Made by a program: the position numbers and the translations under genes. A stretch of 64,000 bases of DNA from Planktomarina sp. (GTDB lineage Bacteria; Pseudomonadota; Alphaproteobacteria; Rhodobacterales; Rhodobacteraceae), in contig JADHLF010000006.1 in assembly GCA_016780825.1 (NCBI GenBank), forward strand, positions 1 through 64,000, written 5' to 3'. Position 1 is the first letter of the stretch; the number at the start of each line of letters is the position of its first letter. A model generated the notes under the pieces. The model searched no databases. It had not been told where the DNA came from and was given only the letters and a program-made list of their open reading frames with translations. Of this stretch, positions 17,672-26,335 are shown one piece after another.

Positions 17672-18276
17672 TGGAAAAATTCGAAAAACTCACCGCCATT
17701 GCGGCGCCAATGCCTTTGATCAATATCGATACCGATATGATTATCCCAAAGCAGTTTTTGAAAACGATCAAACGCTCCGGGCTTGGCGTCAGCGCCTTTC
17801 ATGAGATGCGCTACAATCTCGATGGCAGCGAAAACCCAGATTTCGTACTCAATAAGGAGGCTTATCAAGGCGCCAGTATTTTGGTTGCCGGCGACAATTT
17901 CGGTTGCGGCTCCTCACGCGAACATGCGCCTTGGGCTTTGCTTGATTTTGGCATTCGCTGCGTAATCTCCACCAGCTTTGCCGATATTTTCTACAACAAC
18001 TGCTTTAAAAACGGCATCTTGCCTGTGGTTGTCACTGAAGACGAGCTGCAACTGCTGATGAAAGATGCGGAGAAAGGCAGCAATGCACGCATGGTGGTTG
18101 ATCTGGAAAACCAGCAGATTGAGACCTCCGATGGCGAGGTGATCTCCTTTGATGTGGATCAACACCGCAAGCATTGCTTGATCAATGGCCTCGACGACAT
18201 CGGGCTGTCGATGGAAAAAATTGCATCTATCGACGCCTTCGAAGCGCAAATGGCGCAAAGCGCGCCTTGGGTCTAA
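17671..18276 (+). CDS. leuD: 3-isopropylmalate dehydratase small subunit LeuD
   Basis: 201-aa swivelling-domain partner of LeuC. Diagnostic motifs: INIDTDMIIPKQFLKTI near residue 17, FGCGSSREHAPWAL near 78-91 and SFADIFYNNCFKNGILP near 108. It is coupled to leuC by a one-base overlap. A 10-bp inverted repeat follows 3 nt after its stop. Confidence 0.98.
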   Translation: MEKFEKLTAIAAPMPLINIDTDMIIPKQFLKTIKRSGLGVSAFHEMRYNLDGSENPDFVLNKEAYQGASILVAGDNFGCGSSREHAPWALLDFGIRCVISTSFADIFYNNCFKNGILPVVVTEDELQLLMKDAEKGSNARMVVDLENQQIETSDGEVISFDVDQHRKHCLINGLDDIGLSMEKIASIDAFEAQMAQSAPWV

Positions 18277-18279
18277 GAC

Positions 18280-18310
18280 TTTTGGCCAGTCAGTGATTGG
18301 CTGGCCAAAA
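18280..18310 (+). repeat. Strong stem-loop after leuD
   Basis: TTTTGGCCAG (18280-18289) and CTGGCCAAAA (18301-18310) pair perfectly over 10 bp with an 11-nt loop, 3 nt after the leuD stop. No U-tract follows, so it is not a classic terminator. It could stabilise the leuCD message or reduce read-through to the next gene. Confidence 0.55.
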
Positions 18311-18401
18311 TCACACCCCGCGACCGGGGTTTGGAAAACATCGCAAAACCCGATAATAATTGATCAAAAATTAAGAATTTTGAGCTCAACTTCCGCTCGA
18401 T

Positions 18402-19535
18402 ATGAGCCGGACTTTCGACCCAAATGCCATTTTGTTCATCCACGCGTCGCATCCCTCACTGCGGCGGCAACGATACCTGCGCAGGTTTCAGGCTTGGATG
18501 CGCAGGCTCGCACTCTGGATCGTTTTATACCTGATCTACCCCGCGCCAGCGGTCAGTGAAACCTTGCGATTGGCCAGCTATACCGCCGCGCTTGAGCGAA
18601 ATGCACCGGGGCTATTGTATCGTGACATCATTCACGGCAAATCAGTGCAAATTCACGCCGCGCTCCGACTTATTGCGACCATCCAACCGGATATTTTGGC
18701 CCTACAACGCTTTGATTGGGATGCGGAGCTGCGCGCGGCCCGCGCCTTTCAATCGGCGCTGAAAGCGCAGGGTTGGGAGATGCCGCATGTTTTGGCCCCT
18801 CGCCCCAACACCGGCGTGGCCTCCGGCGTAGATATTGATGGCAACGGCCAAATCGGCGGGCCGGGCGATGCGCAAAGCTATGGCACTTTCGCCGGACAAA
18901 GGGCGCTTTTGCTTCTGTCGCGCCTGCCATTCGACGCGCAGTATAGCCAAGATCACAGCCAAATTCTCTGGGCAGATGTGCCGCATACGCAAAGTACAGA
19001 CGCCCCTGAAATCGCCCGCGTGCAACGGCTGGCCTATGTGGCGATGCTGCAAACCGCAATCACCTGGAATCAGCGGCCCATTTCTCTTCTGACATTTCAC
19101 GCCAGCCCACCGGTCTTTGACGGGCCACAGGACCGCAACGGCCGCCACAATGCCGATGAGATCGCCTATGCCGCCGCCCTGTTAGATCACCTTCCCAGGC
19201 CCTTCGTCTTACTGGCCAATACCAACCTTGATCCCTTTGATGGCGAGGGGCACCATGAGGTGATGAGGCAGCTTCTGGCCCATCCCAAGCTGCAAGATCC
19301 AAAGCCGGCCAGCGCGGGCGGGCGCGCATCTGCCAACCCGCAGCATCGCGGTCCGGCGCAGCTCGATACAGTGGATTGGCCCGATCCGCGCCCCGGCAAT
19401 CTGCGGGTCAATTACATCCTCCCCTCTCGGGATTTCGCCCTGCACGATGGCGGGGTGCATTGGCCAGCCAAGGACCTTTCTGACCCCCATGGCAATTCGC
19501 ACAGATTGATCTGGCAGGATGTCTCACTTCCTTGA
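18402..19535 (+). CDS. Endonuclease/exonuclease/phosphatase family protein
   Basis: 377-aa protein with an N-terminal hydrophobic signal or anchor helix (about residues 35-50, after a basic stretch), then an EEP-like domain exported to the periplasm or held at the membrane. Core features are weak but present: LRLASYTAAL, IATIQPDILALQRFDWD, LANTNLDPFDGEGH (in place of GDFN), LRVNYILPS and a terminal NSHRLIW (in place of SDHR/P). The reaction is unknown; phosphodiesterase or phosphatase is the family norm. I recall similar genes lying between leuD and leuB in Roseobacter genomes; the link to leucine synthesis is probably only positional. Confidence 0.78.
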   Translation: MSRTFDPNAILFIHASHPSLRRQRYLRRFQAWMRRLALWIVLYLIYPAPAVSETLRLASYTAALERNAPGLLYRDIIHGKSVQIHAALRLIATIQPDILALQRFDWDAELRAARAFQSALKAQGWEMPHVLAPRPNTGVASGVDIDGNGQIGGPGDAQSYGTFAGQRALLLLSRLPFDAQYSQDHSQILWADVPHTQSTDAPEIARVQRLAYVAMLQTAITWNQRPISLLTFHASPPVFDGPQDRNGRHNADEIAYAAALLDHLPRPFVLLANTNLDPFDGEGHHEVMRQLLAHPKLQDPKPASAGGRASANPQHRGPAQLDTVDWPDPRPGNLRVNYILPSRDFALHDGGVHWPAKDLSDPHGNSHRLIWQDVSLP

Positions 19536-19589
19536 CCCCATAGGCCCATAGGGCTAGTCAGCAAGTTGAGACAAACGAAAGGGCTTCTC

Positions 19590-20696
19590 ATGAGCACCCA
19601 CTCCCTCCTAATTTTGCCCGGCGACGGGATTGGTCCTGAAGTCATGGCCGAAGTGCGCAAACTCATTACCTGGCTTGCCGACCACAGGGACATACATTTT
19701 GACCTGTCCGAAGATCTGGTTGGCGGCGCGGCCTACGATGTGCACGGCGTACCTTTGCACGATGACACGATGGCAAAAGCACAGGCCGTGGACGCGGTAT
19801 TGCTTGGCGCCGTTGGTGGGCCGAAATATGACACTCTCGATTTTTCCTTGAAACCGGAACGCGGCCTCTTGCGCCTGCGCAAGGAGATGGATCTCTTCGC
19901 AAACCTACGTCCGGCGCAATGTTTTGACGCGCTGGCCGATTTCTCCTCGCTCAAACGCGATGTGGTTGCGGGCCTCGATATCGTCATTGTGCGCGAATTG
20001 ACCTCCGGCAGCTATTTCGGCGAGCCACGCGGCATCTTCAAAGAAGGCAACGAGCGCGTGGGCATCAACACCCACCGCTATACGGAATCCGAAATTGAAC
20101 GCGCCGCGCGCGCTGCCTTTGAGCTGGCACGCCGCCGCAGCAACCGGGTTTGCTCGATGGAAAAAGCCAATGTGATGGAAGCGGGCGTTTTATGGCGCGA
20201 TGTGGTTACAGAAGTGCATCAGGCCGATTACGCAGATGTCGAACTGTCGCATATGTACGCTGACAATGGCGCGATGCAGCTGGTGCGTGCGCCGAAGCAA
20301 TTTGACGTGATCCTCACAGACAATTTGTTTGGCGATATCCTCTCCGATTGCGCCGCGATGCTGACTGGCTCGCTCGGCATGTTGCCCTCGGCCAGCCTGG
20401 GCGCGCCGATGGAGAATGGCCGCCCGAAAGCCCTTTATGAGCCGGTGCATGGCTCCGCGCCAGATATTGCAGGACAGGGCAAAGCCAACCCAACGGCTTG
20501 CGTTTTGTCTTTCGCCATGGCGCTGCGCTATTCGTTTGATCTTGGCGCGGAAGCGACGCGGATTGAAGCCGCCGTCGAAAAAGTCCTCGCCGATGGGGTC
20601 CGCACCGCCGATCTGTTGCAGGCCGAAGGCGATACCGCGGTGTCCACAACCCAGATGGGCGATGCCATCGTCGCCGCTCTCACCGCCAGCCTCTAA
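19590..20696 (+). CDS. leuB: 3-isopropylmalate dehydrogenase LeuB
   Basis: 368-aa NAD+-dependent dehydrogenase oxidising and decarboxylating 3-isopropylmalate to 2-oxoisocaproate. Visible: LILPGDGIGPEV at the N-terminus, the Arg-rich substrate site ERGLLRLRKEMDLFANLRPA, ELTSGSYFGEPRG, then DNLFGDILSD and the NAD loop HGSAPDIAGQGKANPTA. The start is ATG at 19590 and gives the usual length; the frame runs 8 codons further upstream without a better start. A terminator follows 26 nt after the stop. Confidence 0.98.
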   Translation: MSTHSLLILPGDGIGPEVMAEVRKLITWLADHRDIHFDLSEDLVGGAAYDVHGVPLHDDTMAKAQAVDAVLLGAVGGPKYDTLDFSLKPERGLLRLRKEMDLFANLRPAQCFDALADFSSLKRDVVAGLDIVIVRELTSGSYFGEPRGIFKEGNERVGINTHRYTESEIERAARAAFELARRRSNRVCSMEKANVMEAGVLWRDVVTEVHQADYADVELSHMYADNGAMQLVRAPKQFDVILTDNLFGDILSDCAAMLTGSLGMLPSASLGAPMENGRPKALYEPVHGSAPDIAGQGKANPTACVLSFAMALRYSFDLGAEATRIEAAVEKVLADGVRTADLLQAEGDTAVSTTQMGDAIVAALTASL

Positions 20697-20722
20697 ATCC
20701 TGTCTCAAAAAAAATAAAAAAC

Positions 20723-20747
20723 GCTCGGTCCGCCGGGCATTTTTTTT
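20723..20747 (+). terminator. Intrinsic terminator of the leu genes
   Basis: GCTCGG-TCCG-CCGGGC stem-loop (20723-20738), preceded by an A-tract and followed by A then eight T. A- and T-tracts can extend the stem. It lies 26 nt beyond the leuB stop. Confidence 0.88.
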
Positions 20748-20780
20748 GACAAAGCCAGTGAAAACCACTGCACTGCGGTT

Positions 20781-21566
20781 ATGGATATTATTGACACCCA
20801 CCGCTACCCGATTGACCCGCCTGACAGTGCGGAGTTTCGCGCGCTTTGCGCCCGATGTCAGGCGGATCTAAAGGCTCAAGGGCTTTTCAACCTGCCCGGC
20901 TTCCTGCGCCCTGAGGCCATTGAACGCACGCTTGACTGGGTGAAACCCGTGATCGCGCAAGACGCATTTGTGCATAAACGGGCCCATAACATCTATTTTA
21001 AAAAGGAAATTCCGGGCCTTCCGCCCGATCATCCGGCCTTGCGTGAGCTCGAAACCACCAATCATACAATCTGCGCCGATCAAATTGAGGGCAGCCCGGT
21101 GACCCAGCTTTATGACTGGCCGGCTTTCGCCAATTTTTTGGCCCGTGTCATGAATAAGCCCGCACTTTACACCATGGATGACCGAATCGCCGGGGCAAAT
21201 GTGATGACTTACTACCACGGCGAGGCGCTGAACTGGCATTTTGACCGCTCCGAATTTACCACAACACTGCTCTTACAAGCCCCGAAGGCCGGCGGTGAGT
21301 TCGAATATCTGCGCGATCTGCGCACGGCGGAGGATCCCAACTATACCGGGGTAGCAGAGCTTTTGATGGGCAAGCGCCAGACGCAGATTTGCCCGCAAGA
21401 AGCCGGAACTTTGAATGTGTTTCGCGGCGTGAACACGGCGCACCGCGTCACCCCCGTGCAGGGCGACCGGCCGAGAATCAATGCGGTTTTAACCTATTAC
21501 GAAACCCCCGGTCGCCGATTTTCAGAGCAAGAGCATCTGGGATTTTACGGCAGAACATTGGCCTAA
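20781..21566 (+). CDS. 2-oxoglutarate/Fe(II)-dependent oxygenase-like protein
   Basis: 261-aa protein with the facial triad of a non-haem iron 2OG dioxygenase: H153-x-D155 in NWHFDRSEF and a distal His221 in NTAHRVTPV, followed by Arg232 in RPRINAVLTY, which would bind the 2OG carboxylate. Domain layout (N-terminal helical region, then double-stranded beta helix) fits. The substrate is unknown; no signal peptide. It stands alone after the leu terminator and before the GntR gene, in the same direction, so it could be a stand-alone hydroxylase. The start ATG at 20781 lies 34 nt past the terminator T-tract. Confidence 0.72.
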   Translation: MDIIDTHRYPIDPPDSAEFRALCARCQADLKAQGLFNLPGFLRPEAIERTLDWVKPVIAQDAFVHKRAHNIYFKKEIPGLPPDHPALRELETTNHTICADQIEGSPVTQLYDWPAFANFLARVMNKPALYTMDDRIAGANVMTYYHGEALNWHFDRSEFTTTLLLQAPKAGGEFEYLRDLRTAEDPNYTGVAELLMGKRQTQICPQEAGTLNVFRGVNTAHRVTPVQGDRPRINAVLTYYETPGRRFSEQEHLGFYGRTLA

Positions 21567-21616
21567 AGGCCTATTCTGTCGCAAATGGACATCCGTTCTG
21601 TCGTCTTTTTAAATTT

Positions 21617-21639
21617 ATTGTATGCAACTTGTATACAAT
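21617..21639 (+). promoter_or_regulatory. Tandem palindromic operator for the GntR regulator
   Basis: TTGTATGCAA (21618-21627) and the perfect palindrome TTGTATACAA (21629-21638) have centres 11 bp apart, one helical turn, and together sit in a larger ATTGTAT...ATACAAT inverted repeat. They lie 19 bp upstream of the GntR start. FadR/VanR-type GntR regulators with FCD domains commonly bind TTGTATACAA-like sites, so autoregulation and control of the downstream operon are likely. Confidence 0.72.
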
Positions 21640-21657
21640 AAATGACGAGGAGGCCCG

Positions 21658-22362
21658 ATGACTGACACCCGCAAATCTCAATGTTTGAAGGCGATACGCC
21701 ACCAAATCCTTTCGCTCGCGCTTCCGCCGGGCAGTGATTTGGACGAGGCCAAACTCGGTGCCGAATTTGGCATGTCTCGCACACCGCTTCGCGAGGTGTT
21801 GCAAAAACTCGCCGGGGAAGGCTTTGTCGATATCACCCAAAACAAGGGGGCCAAGGTCGTCTCAATGGATATGGCGGTGATGCGCAGTTTTTTCCAAACG
21901 GCGCCGCTGATCTATGCCAATATTGCGCGGCTTGCCTGTGAAAATCGCAGCCTGTCACAGCTGACGGCGCTCAAGACCAGCCAGCAACAGTTTAAAAACG
22001 CCACCCGCACTTATGATCCCGCACAAGCGGCGATGCACAATCATCAATTCCATCAGATCATTGGGGATATGTCGCAAAATTGCTACTTGATCCCAAGCCT
22101 ACAGCGCATGCTCATTGATCATACGCGCCTGAGCCAAACCTTCTATCGGCCTGCGTCGCCAGCGGAAAGCGCGCTTGTCAGACAAGCCTGTGATCAACAT
22201 GATGAGATGATCGACGCCATTGAACACCAGCACGCAGAGGTCGCCGTTGAGCTGACTTTGCAGCATTGGGCCCTGTCGCAAGACCGAATGGAGCGTTTTG
22301 TGCGCCCCGATCCCTTACCTGTTGAACTGGCCAGCGCGCGGGAGACAGCCAATGCAGTTTGA
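21658..22362 (+). CDS. GntR family regulator (FadR subfamily, FCD domain)
   Basis: 234-aa transcription factor. N-terminal winged helix-turn-helix (about residues 8-70) with AKLGAEFGMSRTPLREVLQKLAGEGFV, then an all-helical FCD ligand domain carrying the metal-binding His set (NHQFHQIIGDMS near 125 and HWALSQDR near 205). The ATG follows GAGGAGG. It overlaps the DapA-family gene by 11 bp, so regulator and catabolic genes form one operon. The effector is probably the substrate or an intermediate of that pathway. Confidence 0.92.
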   Translation: MTDTRKSQCLKAIRHQILSLALPPGSDLDEAKLGAEFGMSRTPLREVLQKLAGEGFVDITQNKGAKVVSMDMAVMRSFFQTAPLIYANIARLACENRSLSQLTALKTSQQQFKNATRTYDPAQAAMHNHQFHQIIGDMSQNCYLIPSLQRMLIDHTRLSQTFYRPASPAESALVRQACDQHDEMIDAIEHQHAEVAVELTLQHWALSQDRMERFVRPDPLPVELASARETANAV

Positions 22363-23260
22363 AGGCATCTATACCCCAGTTATCACCCCTTACCACGATG
22401 ATTTTTCATTAAATCACGACGCATTGGAAGCCACGATCAATCGTCTGATTGAGGCTGGGGTTCATGGTCTGATTATTGCGGGCACAACCGGCGAGTATTA
22501 CGCTCAAACCACCGATGAGCGGATTGAAATGATGTCTGTTGCGCATGAAATAATTGCCGGCAGGCGGCCGATGATTGTCGGCACGGGCGCTATTCGGACC
22601 GAGGATTCAATTCTCTATGCTCGGGCCGCCAAAAAGGCCGGTGCAGATGCTCTTTTGATTGCGACCCCGCCTTATGCCTATCCAACCGGCCGCGAAATTG
22701 CCCTACATGCTTTGGCGATCGACCGGGCGGCAAATCTGCCTGCCATGCTCTACAATTATCCCGGCCGGATGTGCGTCAATATGGATGAGGAGACCCTCGA
22801 CCGTCTGGGACGCAGCCCAAATTTTTGCGCCATTAAGGAAAGCTCGGGCGATCCCAATCGGCTGCATATGCTGGCCCGCGATTATCCGCATATTGCCCTC
22901 TCTTGCGGCATGGATGATCAGGCGTTGGAATTCTTCGCTTGGGGTGCGCGCAGCTGGGTCTGCGCCGGGTCCAATTTTGCCCCCGAGGCGCATATTGCTC
23001 TGTACCAAAGCTGCGCAGTGGAGGGAAATTTCACCAAAGGGCGCGCGATTATGTCGGCAATGCTGCCCTTGATGCGGGTGCTCGAACAAGGTGGGAAATT
23101 TGTTCAATGTATCAAATACGGCTTGACTCTGCGCGGCATTGACGCAGGCCCGCCCCGCAAACCGCTGCAACCGCTCAACAAAGACGACAAACGCCAACTG
23201 GCAGAGGTCATCGCCACAATGGATACCGCCATTGCAAATATCATCGGAGAAGCTGCATGA
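22352..23260 (+). CDS. DapA/N-acetylneuraminate lyase superfamily class I lyase
   Basis: 302-aa TIM-barrel Schiff-base lyase or dehydratase. Visible: GTTGEYY at 44-50 (pyruvate carboxylate site), Tyr136 in LYNYPG and the Schiff-base Lys162 in CAIKESSG. It is probably not the biosynthetic DapA: it lies in a GntR catabolic operon next to an aldehyde dehydrogenase, the arrangement of 4-hydroxyproline degradation (pyrroline-4-hydroxy-2-carboxylate deaminase) or of sugar-acid pathways. The start within the GntR gene is supported by family alignment at MQFEGIYTPVITPY. It overlaps the next gene by 4 bp (ATGA). Confidence 0.85.
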   Translation: MQFEGIYTPVITPYHDDFSLNHDALEATINRLIEAGVHGLIIAGTTGEYYAQTTDERIEMMSVAHEIIAGRRPMIVGTGAIRTEDSILYARAAKKAGADALLIATPPYAYPTGREIALHALAIDRAANLPAMLYNYPGRMCVNMDEETLDRLGRSPNFCAIKESSGDPNRLHMLARDYPHIALSCGMDDQALEFFAWGARSWVCAGSNFAPEAHIALYQSCAVEGNFTKGRAIMSAMLPLMRVLEQGGKFVQCIKYGLTLRGIDAGPPRKPLQPLNKDDKRQLAEVIATMDTAIANIIGEAA

Positions 23261-24747
23261 GCGACTTACTGACAACAGCCGAGTACAAGGCGCTGGCCGC
23301 AGAGCTCGACCTCCCGCGCACTGCTTTTATTGACGGCAAATACCGCGCGGGTCATGGCGCCACATTTGCGACTTTGAACCCCGCCACCGGGTTGCCGCTC
23401 ACCGAAATTTCCGGCTGTGATGCAACAGATGTGGATCTGGCGGTATCCAAGGCGCGCGCGGCCTTCGATCAAGGCCATTGGGCCAAACGCCCGCCATCGC
23501 AACGCAAAGAGGTGCTAATCCGCCTGTGCAAGTTGATCACACGCAACCGCCGCGAATTGGCCGTGATGGAAAGTCTCGACAGCGGCAAGCCAATCTTGGA
23601 TTGCGAGACCATCGATATTCCCGAGACCATCGCAACTTTGAAATGGCATGCAGAGTTTATCGACAAGATTTATGACCAAATGGCCCCGGCGCAAGAGGAT
23701 GCCATTGCCATGATCCTGCGCGAGCCCATTGGGGTCGTTGCCGCTATTTTGCCTTGGAACTTTCCCCTGTTGATGATGGCTTGGAAAATCGGGCCCGCTT
23801 TGGCGGCGGGCAATTGTGTCATCGTGAAGCCGGCAGAACAAACCAGCCTCACCGCCCTGCGCTTGGCCGAATTGGCCGCAGAGGCCGGCCTGCCCCGTGG
23901 GGTCTTGCAGGTCTTGCCCGGTGATGGGCCGACTGTGGGCGCGCCGCTTGGGCTTCACATGGATGTGGATATGGTCAGTTTCACAGGCTCAACCGAGACC
24001 GGGCGGCATTTCCTGCGCTACGCCGCTGACAGCAATTTAAAGAAAGTGGTGCTGGAATGCGGCGGCAAAAACCCCTGCGTTGTGTTTGATGATGCTGAGA
24101 ATCTCGAGTCTGTTGCCCGTCATGTGGTCAATGCTGCCTTTTGGAATATGGGCGAGAATTGTTCCGCCGCCTCTCGTCTGATTGTCCATCAAGCCGTGAA
24201 AGAGCCGCTATTGGAACGGATCTTGGCGCGGTTGCGAGATTGGAAAACCGGCGATCCGCTCAACCCCGCTCACCACCTGGGCGCGCTCATTGATGCAGAG
24301 CATTGCGCCAAAGTGGCCAGCTATCTGACAGGGACCGCTTTGGCCGGCGGCACGGCAGAGGGGCCCTTTGTGCAGCCGACGATTTACGAGATCGGCCCGA
24401 AAGATGCCAAAGCCGTTGATGAAATTTTTGGGCCAATCCTGAGCGTGCTTACTGTGGCCAGCAATGATGAGGCCATTGCACTGGCCAATGACACCCACTA
24501 CGGCTTGGCCGCCTCCGTCTTCACCGCCAATAGCCGCAACGCCATTCGCGCCGCCCGCGACATCAAGGCCGGAACCGTGACCGTCAACACCTATGGTGAA
24601 GGGTCCATCGCCACGCCCTTTGGCGGCTATAAACAATCAGGCTTCGGCGGGCGCGACAATGGCATTCATGCCCATGACCAATTCACCGAAACCAAAACCA
24701 TTTGGATTGATCTCACCGATCCGCGCGATGGCGACAATGTCGGGTAA
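23257..24747 (+). CDS. NAD(P)+-dependent aldehyde dehydrogenase
   Basis: 496-aa ALDH-superfamily enzyme, cytoplasmic. Catalytic Cys302 in NMGENCSAASRL and general base Glu267 in VLECGGK; cofactor loop SFTGSTETGR; PWNFPLLM near 165. The sequence resembles the PuuC/gamma-aminobutyraldehyde or betaine-aldehyde branch. Here it is coupled (ATGA) to a DapA-family lyase, so 2-oxoglutarate semialdehyde is a possible substrate if the pathway is hydroxyproline-like; this is inference. It is followed after 35 bp by the MttB-like gene. Confidence 0.92.
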   Translation: MSDLLTTAEYKALAAELDLPRTAFIDGKYRAGHGATFATLNPATGLPLTEISGCDATDVDLAVSKARAAFDQGHWAKRPPSQRKEVLIRLCKLITRNRRELAVMESLDSGKPILDCETIDIPETIATLKWHAEFIDKIYDQMAPAQEDAIAMILREPIGVVAAILPWNFPLLMMAWKIGPALAAGNCVIVKPAEQTSLTALRLAELAAEAGLPRGVLQVLPGDGPTVGAPLGLHMDVDMVSFTGSTETGRHFLRYAADSNLKKVVLECGGKNPCVVFDDAENLESVARHVVNAAFWNMGENCSAASRLIVHQAVKEPLLERILARLRDWKTGDPLNPAHHLGALIDAEHCAKVASYLTGTALAGGTAEGPFVQPTIYEIGPKDAKAVDEIFGPILSVLTVASNDEAIALANDTHYGLAASVFTANSRNAIRAARDIKAGTVTVNTYGEGSIATPFGGYKQSGFGGRDNGIHAHDQFTETKTIWIDLTDPRDGDNVG

Positions 24748-24782
24748 CGGGCCGCAAGTCTTGCCAAAGGGGAGGAGCGCGC

Positions 24783-26333
24783 GTGGCTGATGCAGTTGGA
24801 TCGGTGCGGCGCGGACGCGGCGCGCGCAAAACCATAAGACAAACCCGCGATGTTACGATGCTGCCCGCGCTGAAAAGGCGCCTACCCTTGACCGAACCCA
24901 TGGATCAAGACCAGATCGAGAAGATCGACGCGGCCTCAATGAGCGTGCTTGAGGATGTCGGAGTGGTGTTTCGCGACCCCATCGCCATTGCAGATTGGCG
25001 CGCCGCAGGGGCCGATATTTGCGATGGCGACCGGGTGCATTTGGACCGCGGTCTTGTGCGTGAACTGATCTCCTCCATCCCCTCAAGCTTCACCTATCAC
25101 GCGCGAAACCCCGCCAATAACCTGCCGTTCGGTCACGATCACGCCATTTTTGTGCCGATGACCGGCGCGCCTTATTTGCGGGATCTCGACGATATCAGGC
25201 GCAATCCAACCTTGGAAGACTTGGCAAATTTCCACAAATTATCGCATATGCTGCCCGCGATGCACTCTTCCGCCCACCACATTGTCGAGCCCTATGATCA
25301 CCCGATCAGCCAAAGGCATTTGCGCATTACCTATTCGTCAATGAAACATTCCGACAAAACCTTCATGGGCATGACCACCAGTCCCAAGAATGCCGAGGAT
25401 GTTATGGAGATGTGCGCCCTGCTCTTTGGCGCGGATTATATGCAAAGCCACCCCGTTGTCACAGGCAATTGCAATGGCAATAGCCCGCTGGTTTGGGATG
25501 AAACAATGCTGGGGGCGCTGCGGGCCTTTGCCAAATACAACCAACCCGTCCTGTGCAGCCCCTTCGTTCTGGGCGGCGCCAATACCCCCGCATCCGTCGC
25601 CCCAACAGTCGCGCAGCTCAATGCGGAAGCCCTCAGCTGTCTGGCCTATACGCAGGTTGTCCGCAAAGGCACGCCGGCGATCTATGGCCATTATCTGGCC
25701 ACCGTCAGTATGCGTTCTGGTGCACCCATGGCTGGCACGCCAGAAATCAGCTTAATGAATTTCATGATCGGCCAAATGGCGCGCCATTACAACGTCCCCT
25801 GGCGGACTTCAAATACTTTGGGCGGGTCGAAAATCCTTGATGCACAGGCGGGATATGAAAGCGCCATGACTTTGAATGCCGTGCTCATGGCCGGAGCCAA
25901 TTACATTTGGCACAGCGCGGGATGGAACGAAGCGGGAATGCATTGCTCGATGTCAAAATTCGTGGTGGACGCGGAGCTTTGCGCCATGGGGTATCGCATG
26001 GCCGAGGGCATACGTTGGGATGATTTTGATGCGGCGATGCAGGCCGTGCGCGACATTGGCCCCGGCGGGCATTACCTTGGCCATGCGCACACGCTTGAAA
26101 ACTTCCAACGCGCCTTTTTCATGCCCGAGATGTTTGACAATAATTCGGTTGAACAATGGCAGGCGGATGGTGCGCTGGACACAAACACCCGCGGTTTGAT
26201 ACGCGCGCGTGAAATGCTGGGCGACTATGAGGAACCCAAATTGGATCCCGGCATCGATGAAGCCTTATGCGACTATATCGCGCGGCGGGAACGCGAGATC
26301 CCAGCGGCCGACGCGCTGAACCAAGACTATTGA
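24783..26333 (+). CDS. MttB-like trimethylamine methyltransferase family protein (non-pyrrolysine)
   Basis: 516-aa member of COG5598, the family of trimethylamine and glycine-betaine:corrinoid methyltransferases. It has no internal amber codon, so it is a non-pyrrolysine homologue like the betaine methyltransferase MtgB. Family blocks: HHIVEPYDHP, VVTGNCNGNSPLVWDETM, GGANTPASVAPTVAQLNAE, and the C-terminal GPGGHYLGHAHTLENF. The start is GTG at 24783 after a GGGGAGGAG box; a later ATG (residue 26, after QTRDVT) is a possible alternative. No corrinoid-protein or methyl-acceptor gene is adjacent. A quaternary or tertiary amine substrate is likely. Confidence 0.88.
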   Translation: MADAVGSVRRGRGARKTIRQTRDVTMLPALKRRLPLTEPMDQDQIEKIDAASMSVLEDVGVVFRDPIAIADWRAAGADICDGDRVHLDRGLVRELISSIPSSFTYHARNPANNLPFGHDHAIFVPMTGAPYLRDLDDIRRNPTLEDLANFHKLSHMLPAMHSSAHHIVEPYDHPISQRHLRITYSSMKHSDKTFMGMTTSPKNAEDVMEMCALLFGADYMQSHPVVTGNCNGNSPLVWDETMLGALRAFAKYNQPVLCSPFVLGGANTPASVAPTVAQLNAEALSCLAYTQVVRKGTPAIYGHYLATVSMRSGAPMAGTPEISLMNFMIGQMARHYNVPWRTSNTLGGSKILDAQAGYESAMTLNAVLMAGANYIWHSAGWNEAGMHCSMSKFVVDAELCAMGYRMAEGIRWDDFDAAMQAVRDIGPGGHYLGHAHTLENFQRAFFMPEMFDNNSVEQWQADGALDTNTRGLIRAREMLGDYEEPKLDPGIDEALCDYIARREREIPAADALNQDY

Positions 26334-26335
26334 GC

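Noticed and set aside
22352..23260. Biosynthetic dapA for lysine
   Set aside because: Sequence is in the DapA superfamily but the GntR-controlled catabolic operon argues against the lysine enzyme.
24783..26333. Pyrrolysine-containing trimethylamine methyltransferase
   Set aside because: No in-frame amber codon occurs, so it is the non-Pyl branch; the true substrate remains open.
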